Source: Cycas panzhihuaensis
Lineage: Eukaryota; Cycadophyta
DNA: 64,000 nt
Reading direction: 5' to 3'
Assembly: GCA_023213395.1 (NCBI GenBank)
Contig: CM041465.1
Span: 250,239,741 to 250,303,740 of the forward strand
Part shown: in pieces, positions 49,591-60,921 of the stretch
How the letters are laid out: every line of letters starts with the position of its first letter
How positions within the stretch are numbered: the stretch's first letter is position 1
Translations under genes and position numbers: made by a program
The notes under the pieces: model-generated
The model's input: the letters and a program-made list of their open reading frames with translations, nothing else
Told to the model about the DNA's origin: nothing
Databases searched by the model: none

Positions 49591-52500
49591 TTCCCCCTTA
49601 ATATTTAACGTTTTATAATCTATAATCTTCAATCTTCACAACTTTTGTCTACATGTTAGAATTTGTAATCTTATACTAAAATCTGTAATAAAATTGAATC
49701 ACCTATAACTTGCAAATCATTTAGAAATTTATCTTGATTATGCTTATCTTCTACAAGTAGATTTTGTCAACAATGTATCATATCAACTGTAATCAATCCA
49801 TAACCAAATATATAAAATTAACCACTTATGAAAACCTATAAACCATTATCAATCAACCAATAAATAAATATAATTCATAACTCTTAACTTTGTCATGATA
49901 TATGAAGTCTTTTGCTTATCAACTTTAAATCTTCACTTGTAAAGTTATAACAATCAACATTATCATATCAAAATCTTATGAACCAATTGATTACTGTTGC
50001 CTATATAAAACAATAATCATCTACTTAAATAGATGGGTAACTAATCTCTAAAATCACCAAGCTCTATAAGAAGTATTTTTTATATGCGGTTTATTATATG
50101 AGTAAAACAATAATTAAATAACACTAATTATTAAGCCAATATGTTGTACAAGAGTAGTATAAATCTGTCTTACCTCTTATATATGAGAAAACATGTGTGT
50201 TGCCTCTATCGATACTTCTGCATCTATCTTGTATAGCTTTAATTAAAAAACTAATTAATATCATTAATAAATTGAACTAAATTAATTGAACAAATAACTC
50301 TAAGAATAGCACACATCACCTGTCCAAGTCAAGTTAGACATAATAAGTATATTTCCATGCTTCTTGTTATATATGGTATATCAAAATTTTCACTAATAAA
50401 CACATATCAATTAGACTCCTCGATAACTAATTTTGGTGTCAGAACTCAATATACGAGATTTCTCCATATCTCATAACAAGTGGAAGTAACTTAACCATTC
50501 TCATAACCAAACTTTTATTAAACAACATGCCCTTCTTTGAAATAAATCTAAAATAGGTGGTGCTTTCTTATCATCAACAAATTAATTGATCTTATCAACT
50601 TTCCATATCAAATTTTATTTGATTAGTATTGTAATCACTATATCAAATGTGATAAATATCTAAGGGAAAATTTTATCATCATGTCTAGTATGTTTTATGA
50701 TTCAATATCAAATAGGTTTCCACATCTTTAATTTAAGCCTTAAAATATTGTAAATGAACCTTAGATATATCACTTTTTATCAAATTTGAATTCTCTTTTA
50801 TCATTAATCATCTATTTATTCAAAATTTTCAAAAAGTTACAACTTTTATCATGTAAAAATCAACTTGCTAAACTTTACAAATTAAAACCTTAATGATTCA
50901 ATCTTTGAAATATGCCTTATGATCACTCGTTTTAATCATCTCTGAATACTTTTTCTAACAAATCTAATGACTTAAAAATTGGACTTCATATAAAAAAATT
51001 ATGATAAAAAAACTGGCAATATGTCCTTGAAAAATAAAAACAATGTTTAAATTATCTTTAACACCTTTACCATTATGCACTTGATCACTTAATATTCTTT
51101 ATGTAATCACTCGACTTCATAAAAGGGGTGTGGGCAAACTTCAAGTAATTACCCAATCTAATTAAATCACACCAAAACTTTCCAAAATTAAATATGAATA
51201 CCAAAATAAGACCATCATTGAAAATTTCTACTTATATAAATTTTTAATAACTAGTAAAGGGATTTATCTACAGATCGATCTCTTTTAGTGATTTGAATGC
51301 CATTATTTTTAGATCTGAGTTATATTACTACATTTTAATCTTTTGTATATGTTTGGGCTATTGACTCTCTACATGCGAACTTTATATACGAGCATGGGCT
51401 ATTTTTTTTTCCCTTTTTCTCATGGCTCTTTGCAAGAAATCTGACATGGGTTGCATTGTAAAACCTCGTTTGGTGGCATGCTATATGAAAATCCATGGGC
51501 ATTTATAATTTGAGGGAACTTCTTCATAAATTTGCTAGGGTAATTTGCTCTTTAATTATGCTATAATCATTATCTATAGTCACAAAGTGCATGCCCTTTC
51601 TTTTTTTTATCTTTGGCACTTGAATAAGTGAATTTACTCAAGTATAGACTTGCCTAGAGCATCATCTTCCCAATGCTTATGAGGATGGCTTGGAATGCCT
51701 TCTTTGGTTTTTTTACTTATCAAAATCTTCATCAAATAGTTCTCTTGCATGGCAAACTTATAAATGCGTGATTATTCTTCTTCAATGACTGTAGATAAGC
51801 AGAGCCATTTAATTTAAGATTTCTACAGTAGATAACAACTCAAGACATCAATCAAATCAAGTCTACTAAACACTTTCTCACCATTCCACTAGAGGTCTTC
51901 AAAACCCTGTCATATTTCTCTCTTGATATAGTGTCCAAATACATGTTATTATTAACTTATATGTAAAAATTATGCCACATGCTTTAAAATTTTCATGCAA
52001 ACCAAATAAATTTATTAATCATGCTTAACATGGATATTTTAAAATTGACTTAAATATTTCACCTTCATGCCATGATAAAGCTCAATCAAAATAGTAACAT
52101 GGGTAAAATACACGTTCCAACCCTAACTTTGGTGCCATAATATAAACCTTTTTATCATAAGTAGTAAACTTGGTAAAACCTTAATTTTATTCATTATACG
52201 CTCTTCATGTTTGTATAATAACACAACATCCATTATTGCTTTTTAATAATACAACAAAGATAAAACCCTCTTTACCAATATCATGTATATATGCTTCTCA
52301 TTTATAAATCCTCGTAATGACTTCTTTTAAACATATTTTTTTTCCCAATATAAACATACATTTCTTATCAATAAGTGAATAGATGGATTCATCTTCTTAT
52401 CACATGCTTGACTAATTCACTATTATAATTGTAACTTTTAGTGAAATAGGTAGTCTCACAAAAACTCAATCATGTCTACATGGGGCCAACTTATATCAGT

Positions 52501-52826
52501 GAACTCAACTAGTAATAGTTTCCTTATATTTCATCATCATTAGTGGACTTATTAAACTTGCATGCTATGTATACTAGTACACCACACCCTTAATAAACAT
52601 ATTTACATAAATTACTTACCATAAGAGATTTCATCTTCTATTTAAACTTAAGACATCCATCAACTTACCCCAAGATCTTGATCATAAGTCTTTGGTATAA
52701 CTAGCTTAAAATGACTCTTACTGGGTCAAGAAAGTGGCTAAATACTGGCTCTATTAAACTGCATTATGCTATAAAATTTTCACAAGTCTCCATAGTATCT
52801 TTCACAACCTCGAAGCTTTAATACTG
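49591..52826 (-). other. LARD-2 internal region 2
   Basis: Uninterrupted homologue of internal region 1; carries the empty Copia-2 insertion site near 50035. Non-coding apart from the degenerate frame at about 52393-52020. Its PBS (about 52815-52826) has decayed. Confidence 0.87.
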
Positions 52827-53319
52827 TATTAGAAATTTTGAATACTTTGATACCATATAGTAAAAGCACTAATATATGATATTAAAATTATAACAATAGA
52901 TCAATGAAACATAATGATGAATCATGAGGAATATGTATATAAATTATAAGATAACATCAACATATACCAATATCAAACATTATCAAACATTACCACTAGA
53001 GACACCAAGATTTATACATGAGAAACCCAAGAGGGAAAAACCACTAGAGAAGGTTTGGAGCATTATTCCTCTTTATTAGATCTCCAAAAGAATTAATCTC
53101 CAGTCTCCTTTCTCAAGTTATTAAGTGGTATGCATATATATTCATATGTATAATCATCTCATGATAAGCCTATTATATATGAGAGACTTTTCATCTTTTA
53201 ATAGGAAGCTACATGAATAATTATACTTTTCTCATAATTTAATAATACTTTATGATGCCTTGTTTGAGTCTACAACATTACATTAAACATTATATTTGAA
53301 AACTTCAAATATTCTAATA
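52827..53319 (-). repeat. LARD-2 LTR-C (right)
   Basis: TATTAGAAATTTTG... to ...ATTCTAATA, about 493 bp, with a short deletion near its left end compared with LTR-B. Followed by GATAT, partner of the GATCT before LTR-A. Confidence 0.88.
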
Positions 53320-53324
53320 GATAT

Positions 53325-53370
53325 AAGTTATTTTACTTTCTTAATCTATTCATAAGCAACTAAAATTTAT

Positions 53371-53412
<42 letters not shown>

Positions 53413-55010
53413 CAAAAAATAACATAGAAGTGCTACATGTAATTGCTATTAATTGATATATCCCAAAAAAATAGACACTTTAATATATTTATGTCTAAAA
53501 TGGACTCCAAATTAAACATAAAAGGCCTTGGAACCCTATGAACCATGTGATTAAAGCTTACAAGTTGGGGGCTCTACTATAGACCTCAAAATTTATTAAT
53601 TTAAATTTATTATCCTTCTAACTTTGTAACATAAGAAAAATAGAATATTCTTAGAGAATGCTCCCTCCAAGCACATGGGTGATTATTTCCTCTTCACTAA
53701 AAAAACATTTTTACTTGCAATTTTGGGTGTTTTTTCCTTATCTTTTTATTGTAATATCAAGGTTGATGAATGTGCATGTCTTTACATGTAATTTCACTTA
53801 GGAAAATGGTCCATGCATGCAAAAAACTACTCTCCTTCTTCGTTGAATTAGTCATTTGATATTAGGCATCAATTTAAGGGATTTTGAGCTCAAACTTTAT
53901 ATATTGTAGCTAGGTTGAGTCCTCCTTTTATGGTCATAGTATTTTCACTATGTTTTATAGAGATATGATAAAGATTTTTCACTTTGTTTAGGCACCTTTT
54001 AGTTGCCATTGAAGGTTTTCTCCATGAAGGTTGATTAAATACCTTTGGGCCTCTTCCTCTCTAAGATTGATTGCCATGAATGGTGTCTCAACATTAGAAA
54101 TACCAATTATTGGTTGTATAATGGATTCTCCATGGAGTGGCATCTAAATAGCAATGTATTTTCCACATTAGGGTGAATGCCTCCATGACATTTCTATAGT
54201 CCAAAGCCATTTCACTCAGTGATGGAGGGTGTTTTCAATCTCCTTTACTTGAGACTTCCATACAATGATGATTTAATGTAGTTTTCATGGGCTATGGCTC
54301 ACCCAAACTCCCAATAGCAGTAAGAACACCTCAATGACTCTTATCTTTGAGTTACCCAATCATCACCTAAAGAAGGAGTTTGGTTAGTATTTTGAGAGAC
54401 TTAAATTATCAAAATTTTAGGTTATACATTTGGTAATATTCCTTGAAATATTCGAAATATCATTTGAGCCTCTTTTTTAAGTTTTTTAAAGCAATCATCT
54501 TTTAATATCAAGTTACACTTTGATACCAACATCCATGCCTATTTATTAAAAATATTATAGGTTTTATATACCTATATAATGGTTTGTCCTACTTTATAAA
54601 TAATGGTAGTCATTCACTTGATTTTTAGTAGCTCAACACCTTCCCCAATGGGCGTTCATCAATGGTTGCTTATGCCATTAAAAGACCTCTAATTTCCCTT
54701 TCAAACATAGTTAAAACTCAATACTTTTTATTAGATTTTTAAGACATCTATTTTCTCAATTTATAGTTCCATATTAAGCCTAAAAACTAGCTACATGTAG
54801 GTGTCTTTTATCCCTTTTCACTCTTTTTTTAGTTCAGTTTTACCGTAGAAACTTATTATCCAAATGCTCATCATATGATTTGCTTTTGCAATAATTTTAA
54901 GGGTTTAAACTTGCATGCAAATCAGTTGGGTTCATGTTTATTTGTACATAGTTTTTAATACCATTTGCATGTGATTTATAAGTTGTTTATGTAGGGGTTT
55001 CATACATGTA
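53325..55010. other. Unassigned interval with (AT)n
   Basis: (AT)n at 53373-53410. Otherwise no coding frame, LTR or tandem repeat recognised; the missing 5' part of Copia-3 would be expected at its left end but is not readable. Confidence 0.5.
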
Positions 55011-55015
55011 TATAT

Positions 55016-55408
55016 TGTTAGAAATGAAGATATAACTAGACTAAAATCAACTATAAACAAGAGTAGTTGACATACAAGAAATTGCACATAATGATTACAA
55101 GAAAATATTCTTGTATAAAATCACTAAAGAGTATAACTTAATCTACTCTCATAAGCCTCAATCAACCAATTCGATCAACTAAAGAGATAAAGACTACTCC
55201 TCATTTTAATGAGAGTGCAAGTAAAGAATAAGGCTAACAAAAGCTACAAAGTAAGGAAACAACACAAAGTATCTCATGTATGATCTCACATGCATGGGGA
55301 GAAGAATAATAATATACCTCTCAATGGAATCTACCAAATATGTCATGGTTATCCACTTGAAGAAAAGAATGTAAATAATACAACATGAAGTATACTTCAT
55401 TTCTAACA
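55016..55408 (-). repeat. Copia-4 3' LTR
   Basis: 393 bp whose ends form a perfect 14-bp inverted repeat (TGTTAGAAATGAAG / CTTCATTTCTAACA). CTCCCTCATA to its right is the complement of the polypurine tract. No partner LTR in the window. Confidence 0.8.
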
Positions 55409-55543
55409 CTCCCTCATAATATATAATTCCCTATCTCTCATAAATAAGAGCCTCTTGAGCCTCTCAAATCTCTCATAACTCAAAATGCTAGTGAGAATAT
55501 TTATAAGTTGATTCTCTATTAGGTAATACACTAACTTAATTAT
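55409..55543 (-). pseudogene. Copia-4 RNase H C-terminus
   Basis: Minus strand: LIENQLINILTSILSYERFE (about 55530-55472), matching 'eNQLADILTKALs..rFe.L'. It is the continuation of the RNase H block at 57648-57760, separated by the 2.1-kb insertion. Confidence 0.8.
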
Positions 55544-55807
55544 TGTTATATAATTAATCCCGTAACCAATTCAAGATAGAGAAATATGAAGAGAAATAAG
55601 AGAATTAAGATAAAGAAGAAGGTAACATCATATTATTATATCATTATATCATATTATCATATCACATCTCTCTTTATAATAGAGTAGGGTATATATAACA
55701 CTCACCCCTATATTATTATACTCCTACATTTATGTCAACCAATCCTATTAATCTTCATATGATGGAGGGTCATAACCCTCTCTAACATATGGTTTAGTCT
55801 CACTACA
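55544..55807 (-). repeat. 3' LTR of the 2.1-kb element
   Basis: TGTTATATAATTAATCC... to ...TCTCACTACA. Contains repeated ATCAT words and a TATATATAAC promoter-like box. Confidence 0.87.
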
Positions 55808-57379
55808 TGCCCTCTCTCCTTAGATGCTTTGCCCTCAAAGCATCCTGATACATAGATACATGTGACCACCTCTTGCTATCAGTATCCAACTGATAGGTCC
55901 ATTGAAGGTTGTCCAAAAATCTATGCATAGAATATGAATCTATCTATCCCAAGTAGATCTTTATATGTCCATAATCTTTATGACCTTATAACCTTAAGCT
56001 TGAATAATATGTATGCCTGGGATACTTAGTTTATGAGGGCTTTATATAATATGTGTGTTGGTGTTAAGTCTCCTAATAATATGTGTGTCAATAAGGTCTC
56101 ACATTGGTATATGTTACAACTTGTGGTGAGTGGCACTCTTCTTTTTCTTTGGCTATAACTGGCAGTGTGGAATGATATATAGCTTCTGTTACTTGCTCCT
56201 AATGTCCCTTTTCTCCTTCGTCATCTTTCTTTTACTCTTGACTTTGAGGAGTAGGGAGAATTCCTTGTTCTACCTTTTAATTATACTCCCCAAGTATTTT
56301 ACAAACTTCTTATTTGTCTTGCTCAAGGCTTTTCATCTCTTACCACTAAGAATTATTATAGTTTCTTTTGAGAGCTATTAATAGTAAAAAAAATATCACA
56401 CTAAATTGATAAGTTTTATTATAGCACTCTTTAAACCAATGGTAAGCCTCTCATTGTAGATACAATGAGGCTACTTTAATCATCTCTTTATTTCTCCTAT
56501 AGTCAGCATCAAGTGAATTTAAATATGTATGCATAAATATAACCTAGTCATCTGAAGAAAGAATCCCATCTCCATTAAATGTATAAGGCATAAGCCTTTT
56601 TGTATCTATGATAATATGAATGTATAAGAGATTATGGGGTGTCTATAGCCAATTATCCCCTAATTTTAATATAAGAATAAATATTAGGCCTTAAGAGAAA
56701 TGGTGTTATAACCAAATCCTAAACAACCAAGAAAGTATAATATGAAACCCTTAAATTTAAAATTTTAACTCTAAAAAAATATATAACTTAAGAGTACATA
56801 AAATATAAATTAAAATCATAGCTGATAAAATACAATTCTAATAGTTTAGACAGAATTAAATTCTGACATTTGGATCAAAAGTTATAACCATTTAAAAAAA
56901 TTTGTTACTAGGATTTTTTAGGACTGTAATAGTACCTACTAATAAAATGATAATAGTTTTCTACTCTGACCTCTAATTGACATCAAACCACTTCCATTAG
57001 AAAGTAAATTAAAAAATACATAGAATAAAAAAAAACTTGAGATCATGTGGATACCTATAGCCAATGTTATGGCTCTTTGAAGTTAAGATTACAAATCTGT
57101 CTAAAAAATATAGTGACAAAAAAGTAGGCTGAAATTCAATTTGCTATAGTTTCTATAAAGTTTCACCAAAACTAACACTATAACCACTCAAAATTTATGG
57201 ATTGGGCCTTTTTGTCTTAAATTTTCTATTGACGTTTTAAAAATCTTTTGTTTTTTCTCCCAATAAGTAGAACTTACATATGGCAAAAACCCTTAAAAAA
57301 AAAAAAAACTCTATTTTAGCACTTGTAAAAAAATAGATTGCTAGTTCTTAAATGGATAAGAAAGAACTCTTATACCACT

Positions 57380-57642
57380 TGTTATATGACTAATCCTATA
57401 ACCAAATTACGATAAATAAATATAAAGAGAAATAAAAGAATTAAGATAAAGAAGAAGGTAATATCATATCATATCATATCATTATATCATATTATCATAT
57501 TATATCTCTCTTTATAATAGAGTGGGGTATATATAACACTCACCCCTATATTATTATATTCCTACTTTTATGACAACCAACCCCATTACTCATATGATGG
57601 AGGGTCATATCCCTCTTTAACATGTGATGTAGGCTCACCATA
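57380..57642 (-). repeat. 5' LTR of the 2.1-kb element
   Basis: TGTTATATGACTAATCC... to ...CTCACCATA (terminal CA now TA); (ATATC)n expanded relative to the other copy. Confidence 0.87.
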
Positions 57643-57647
57643 ATTAC

Positions 57648-59000
57648 TCTACTTTGCACTTACTCTTGAATAAAATGATTATGCACTTTTATATATTTTG
57701 TCCTAATGTGGATGACAGAATTCTTCAATAATTAGATTACACCTTAATTGTTGCAAAATAATAAAGTGGGATCATTTTGTAAAAGTTCAAAGTGTCATAG
57801 TAATCTCCTAAGCCAAATTACCTTGCATGTAGTTATAACTATAACTTTATACTCTGCCTCTATAGAAGACAAGGAGATAGTTGCATGCTTCTTTCTACAC
57901 TAAGAAATCATACTAGAACTAGATGCAAATACATATCCTAAAGTAGACCTCTAATCATCAACATCTCTAGCCTAATATGAGTTAATATATCCATGCACTT
58001 TAAATTCATCAACTCTAGAAAATAAGATTCCAAATCTAATAGTGCCCTTGATATACTTCAGTATGCACTTTGTTATCTTCTAATGAGAGATGGATGGAGC
58101 ACTTATATAACAAGTTACAACACTAATAACATAACTAATATCAAGCCTAATGTTAGTGAAATAAATAATGCTACCCACTAACTTCCTATACAAAGTGCCA
58201 TCAATGGTCCTATCATCTACCTCCTTAATCAATTTGAGGCCAACTTCTATAGGAGCAGTCATTGGCTTGCAATCCTCCATTTAGAACTGTCTTAACAAAC
58301 TATATATATACTTGGATTGAGATTCAAAAATGTTGTCTCCATTCTATCAAAACCCCATGCCATGATAGTAGTACAAAATGTTAAGGATAGACATCTTAAA
58401 GGCTTTAGAAAAATGTCTCTTAAAATAGTTGATTTATAAGGTGTTATTACCTATAATAATGAGATCATCTACATAGAGAATTATAAACAGTATCCTATTT
58501 TTTATATATAAGCTATGATATGATTTATACCTAGTGAATCTAGAAGAGATGAAATACTCATGAATGCATAAATACCACATCCTTAATGCCTGCTTAAGCC
58601 CATATAAGGCTTTCTTAAACTTACATATAAGATGCTCACCTTCAACCTATACAAAGTCTTTAGGCTACTATACAAAAACCTCCTCATCAAGAATGCCATC
58701 AAGAAATATACTCTTAACACCCATTTAGTGAAGCTGCCAACCAAAATGGGATGCAAGAATAATAAGCATTCAAATAATAGTCATCTTAACTACAAGTGCA
58801 AAAGTCTCCTTAAAGTCCACACCTTTGGTCTATGCATAGCCCTTAGCCATAAGTTAAGCCTTGTATTGGTCAATGTTACCATTAGAATCATACTTCACTT
58901 TGTATACCCATTAATAACTAATGACTTTCTTCTCTAAAAGAAGCTAACCAAGATCCCACATGTCATTCTTCAGAATGGAGCCATATTCCTCCTATATAGT
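57648..59000 (-). pseudogene. Copia-4 RNase H and reverse transcriptase remnant
   Basis: Minus strand. About 57725-57655: SVIHIRTKYIKVHNHFIQE, the RNase H 'H.RTKHIdv.yHfIre' motif. Open 58280-58080: MEDCKPMTAPIEVGLKLIKE and YRKLVGSIIYFTNIRLDISY, the RT/RNase H junction. About 58495-58455: FIILYVDDLIIIGNN with an intact YVDD box. The fingers region continues to about 59000 in broken frames. Confidence 0.9.
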
Positions 59001-59229
59001 TATTTTCCAATGGGGTGCATCCTTAGTTTTAACAAATAACTCAGACTCATTAGTGGTTTAAACATTGACATCAAGGCAAAGTTAACTCTTCTTCAAATTT
59101 GAACATCTATACTAGTGTTAATGTCACCAACCTTGGAATCTTTCAATGTATAAGTATACTACTTAGGTAAGTTTTTAGGAGTAGAGGAAGAAGGAATGTC
59201 TAACTTTCTTCACTTTGTTCTTCAATATC

Positions 59230-59496
59230 TCACTTTTCTTATTTACTTTTAGCATCTACATTTATAATTAGGATTATTCCCCTATGATATTCATTAAAAA
59301 GAACATGGCTACTAATTACAATCTTCCTCTTTAAGGAATCCCAAAGTTTAGATGCCTTGGCTAACTCACTATACCTAACAATAATACATCTATGATTTTT
59401 TTCATTAAGCTTTTGCCTCTTTACATGAGGTATATGACTAAAATTAATACAACCAAAGACACAAAGATTACAAACAAATGGTTTTCTTTATGATTG
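59230..59496 (-). pseudogene. Copia-4 integrase C-terminal part
   Basis: Minus strand: KPFVCNLCVFGCINFSHIPH (about 59488-59428), QKLNEKNHRCIIVRYSE (about 59420-59370) and IVISSHVLFNE (about 59315-59285), the 'lRvFGc.af.hiP...r.KLd.Ks..cifvGYs' series. The upstream part of the same domain lies beyond the 0.57-kb insertion. Confidence 0.88.
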
Positions 59497-60065
59497 ATGT
59501 GAGAGCATCTAGACCATCATCATAACTCTATCTATTATTCACTTTTTTAGTTATTTTACTCTAAATTTTAGGGTTTATTAATTAAAGCATAAATTTTTAC
59601 CCGGTGGTCAGAATTCAGTCATTCTAATGCCAAATTGAAGGTCTATCAAAGAAGAATAGGTGAAAATGACCTAGGATAGGGCCAAAGGCCCAAAAGTTTG
59701 CCTGCTAAAAAATACTCTAAAAATACCTAAAAATTAAGATTTATTTTATATATATAAAAATAGTAGTTAATTTTAGATTAGTTTTTATTTTTATGTAATG
59801 ACTCTTAATGGTATAGCTTTTCTTAGTAGGAATTAACTTAGAAACATGGAATTATATAATATTTTACATAATTGAGGAGTTTTTAGAATTAGGGTTAGAA
59901 GTTTCTAGACTTCCTACTTTTACTTATATAAATGTAAATTTAGACTGTCTTTTGGTAGATTTGATTGGAATTCAAAGTAAAATTACTCTCTATATTCTTT
60001 GGCTCTTTCTTGTTTTTAGGTTTATGTATATAAGATAGAATCTTTTCCTTGTAGGCTACCCTTAT
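59497..60065 (+). mobile_element. 0.57-kb insertion splitting Copia-4 integrase, possibly a solo LTR
   Basis: Unrelated sequence between the integrase pieces TPKETWS (ends near 60070) and KPFVCNL (starts near 59488). It begins close to TGTGAGAGCATCTAGACC and has a TTATATAAATG box near 59932 with an AT-rich, transcript-end-like tail, all on the plus strand. This suggests a solo LTR, but TG...CA termini and a target duplication could not be fixed. Confidence 0.5.
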
Positions 60066-60430
60066 CAATGACCAAGTCTCTTTAGGGGTCATATTCTAAA
60101 TAACTACAGTAAAACTTCTATTTAAAATGTATATAATTATATTCAAAACTTTGCCCTAAAGAGTATTAAACACATTCTTGGCTTTGATCATACACCTATC
60201 CATCTCATCAATAGTGTGATTATCCCTCTCAGCCATAACATTATGCTATGGCATATAGGATGTAGTCAGTTATCGCATGATGCCTTGATCCTTACAAAAA
60301 ATAATGAACTCAAATAATAAGTGCTCATCTCTATTATCACTCTTTAGAATCTTAATATTCTTCTTAGAGAAGTTTTTTACTTCAACTTTAAGCTTTTTAA
60401 ATTTTTTAAATACCTTTAACTTGTTCTTCA
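60066..60430 (-). pseudogene. Copia-4 integrase core
   Basis: Minus strand. Open 60494-60270 includes KNIKILKSDNRDEHLLFEF ('iK.LRsDNG.Ey.s.eF') with the catalytic Asp kept, and FCKDQGIMR. Downstream, IDEMDRCMIKAKNVFNTL, YILNRSFTVVI and MTPKETWS follow to about 60070. The right edge at 60430 is where the LARD-2-related LTR starts. Confidence 0.9.
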
Positions 60431-60921
60431 TATTAAAATTTCTAATTGAGCTTAGATACCATAAGAGAAATATATAGTAATATGATGCAAGCATAATAAC
60501 AAAATTAAATCATGATATATATATATATATAAAATAATAAACATATAAAGTAAACATCAAAGATGCATCAAGTATTCAAGATCATTTATCATAAGAGAAA
60601 CACCAAGATTTAATATGAAAAACTAGTGTGGGAAAAACCATGGGAGAAGGTGGAGTCTGGACTCCTCTTATGATTATAATGATTACATCTCTAGGTCTTT
60701 AACCTTTCTAAAGTTCTGAAGTGATGTGTGTATATATTTATAATATGATTCACCTCATAAGTAGCCTATGATGTGTCTTGAACCTTTACATCACCTATTA
60801 ATATGATTACATGGATATGTGTGCATCTCACATATGTCGATGTATGCAAATGGTGATATGGTATATGTGTACATCATATATATTAAACATTACATATGTA
60901 ATTAACTCATATATTTTGACA
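60431..60921 (-). repeat. LTR of the LARD-2 relative
   Basis: About 491 bp; left edge abuts Copia-4 integrase, right edge ...TATTTTGACA before the polypurine complement. Confidence 0.72.

Larger units (their letters stand above)
33181..53319 (-). mobile_element. LARD-2 tandem array: LTR-internal-LTR-internal-LTR
   Basis: Three related LTRs (A 33181-33701, B 49072-49590, C 52827-53319) alternate with two homologous internal regions (3.31 kb once the nested Copia-2 is removed, and 3.24 kb). All are minus-oriented: the polypurine tract (complement of TTCCCCCTTA after LTR-B) and primer-binding site (complement of GCTCTAATACCA, 49060-49071) sit at the proper LTR edges. Outer flanks GATCT (33176-33180) and GATAT (53320-53324) make one 5-bp target duplication, so the array behaves as a single insertion that later expanded by unequal LTR recombination. 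Neither internal region shows gag or pol. Confidence 0.87.
55544..57642 (-). mobile_element. Short non-autonomous LTR element (2.1 kb)
   Basis: LTRs 55544-55807 and 57380-57642 (264 and 263 bp). PBS-like TGGTATAAGAG on the minus strand (57367-57377), two bases from the LTR exactly as in the chromovirus; PPT complement TGCCCTCTCTCCTTAG (55808-55823). Target duplication ATTAT (55539-55543) / ATTAC (57643-57647). The 1.57-kb internal region has no gag or pol. The 15-bp word GCTTTGCCCTCAAAG next to its PPT also occurs next to the chromovirus PPT (about 39570-39584), so it is probably a deletion derivative of a related gypsy element. Confidence 0.87.
55016..60430 (-). mobile_element. Copia-4: copia with 3' LTR, broken by three later elements
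   Basis: Minus-oriented. Only the 3' LTR (55016-55408) is present; pol runs leftward-ended from RNase H (55409 onward) through RT to integrase, which is cut at 60430 by a LARD-2 relative. Two internal insertions are recognisable: a 2.1-kb LTR element at 55544-57642 and a 0.57-kb block at about 59497-60065. Removing them restores a colinear copia pol order, which supports the reading. Confidence 0.85.
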
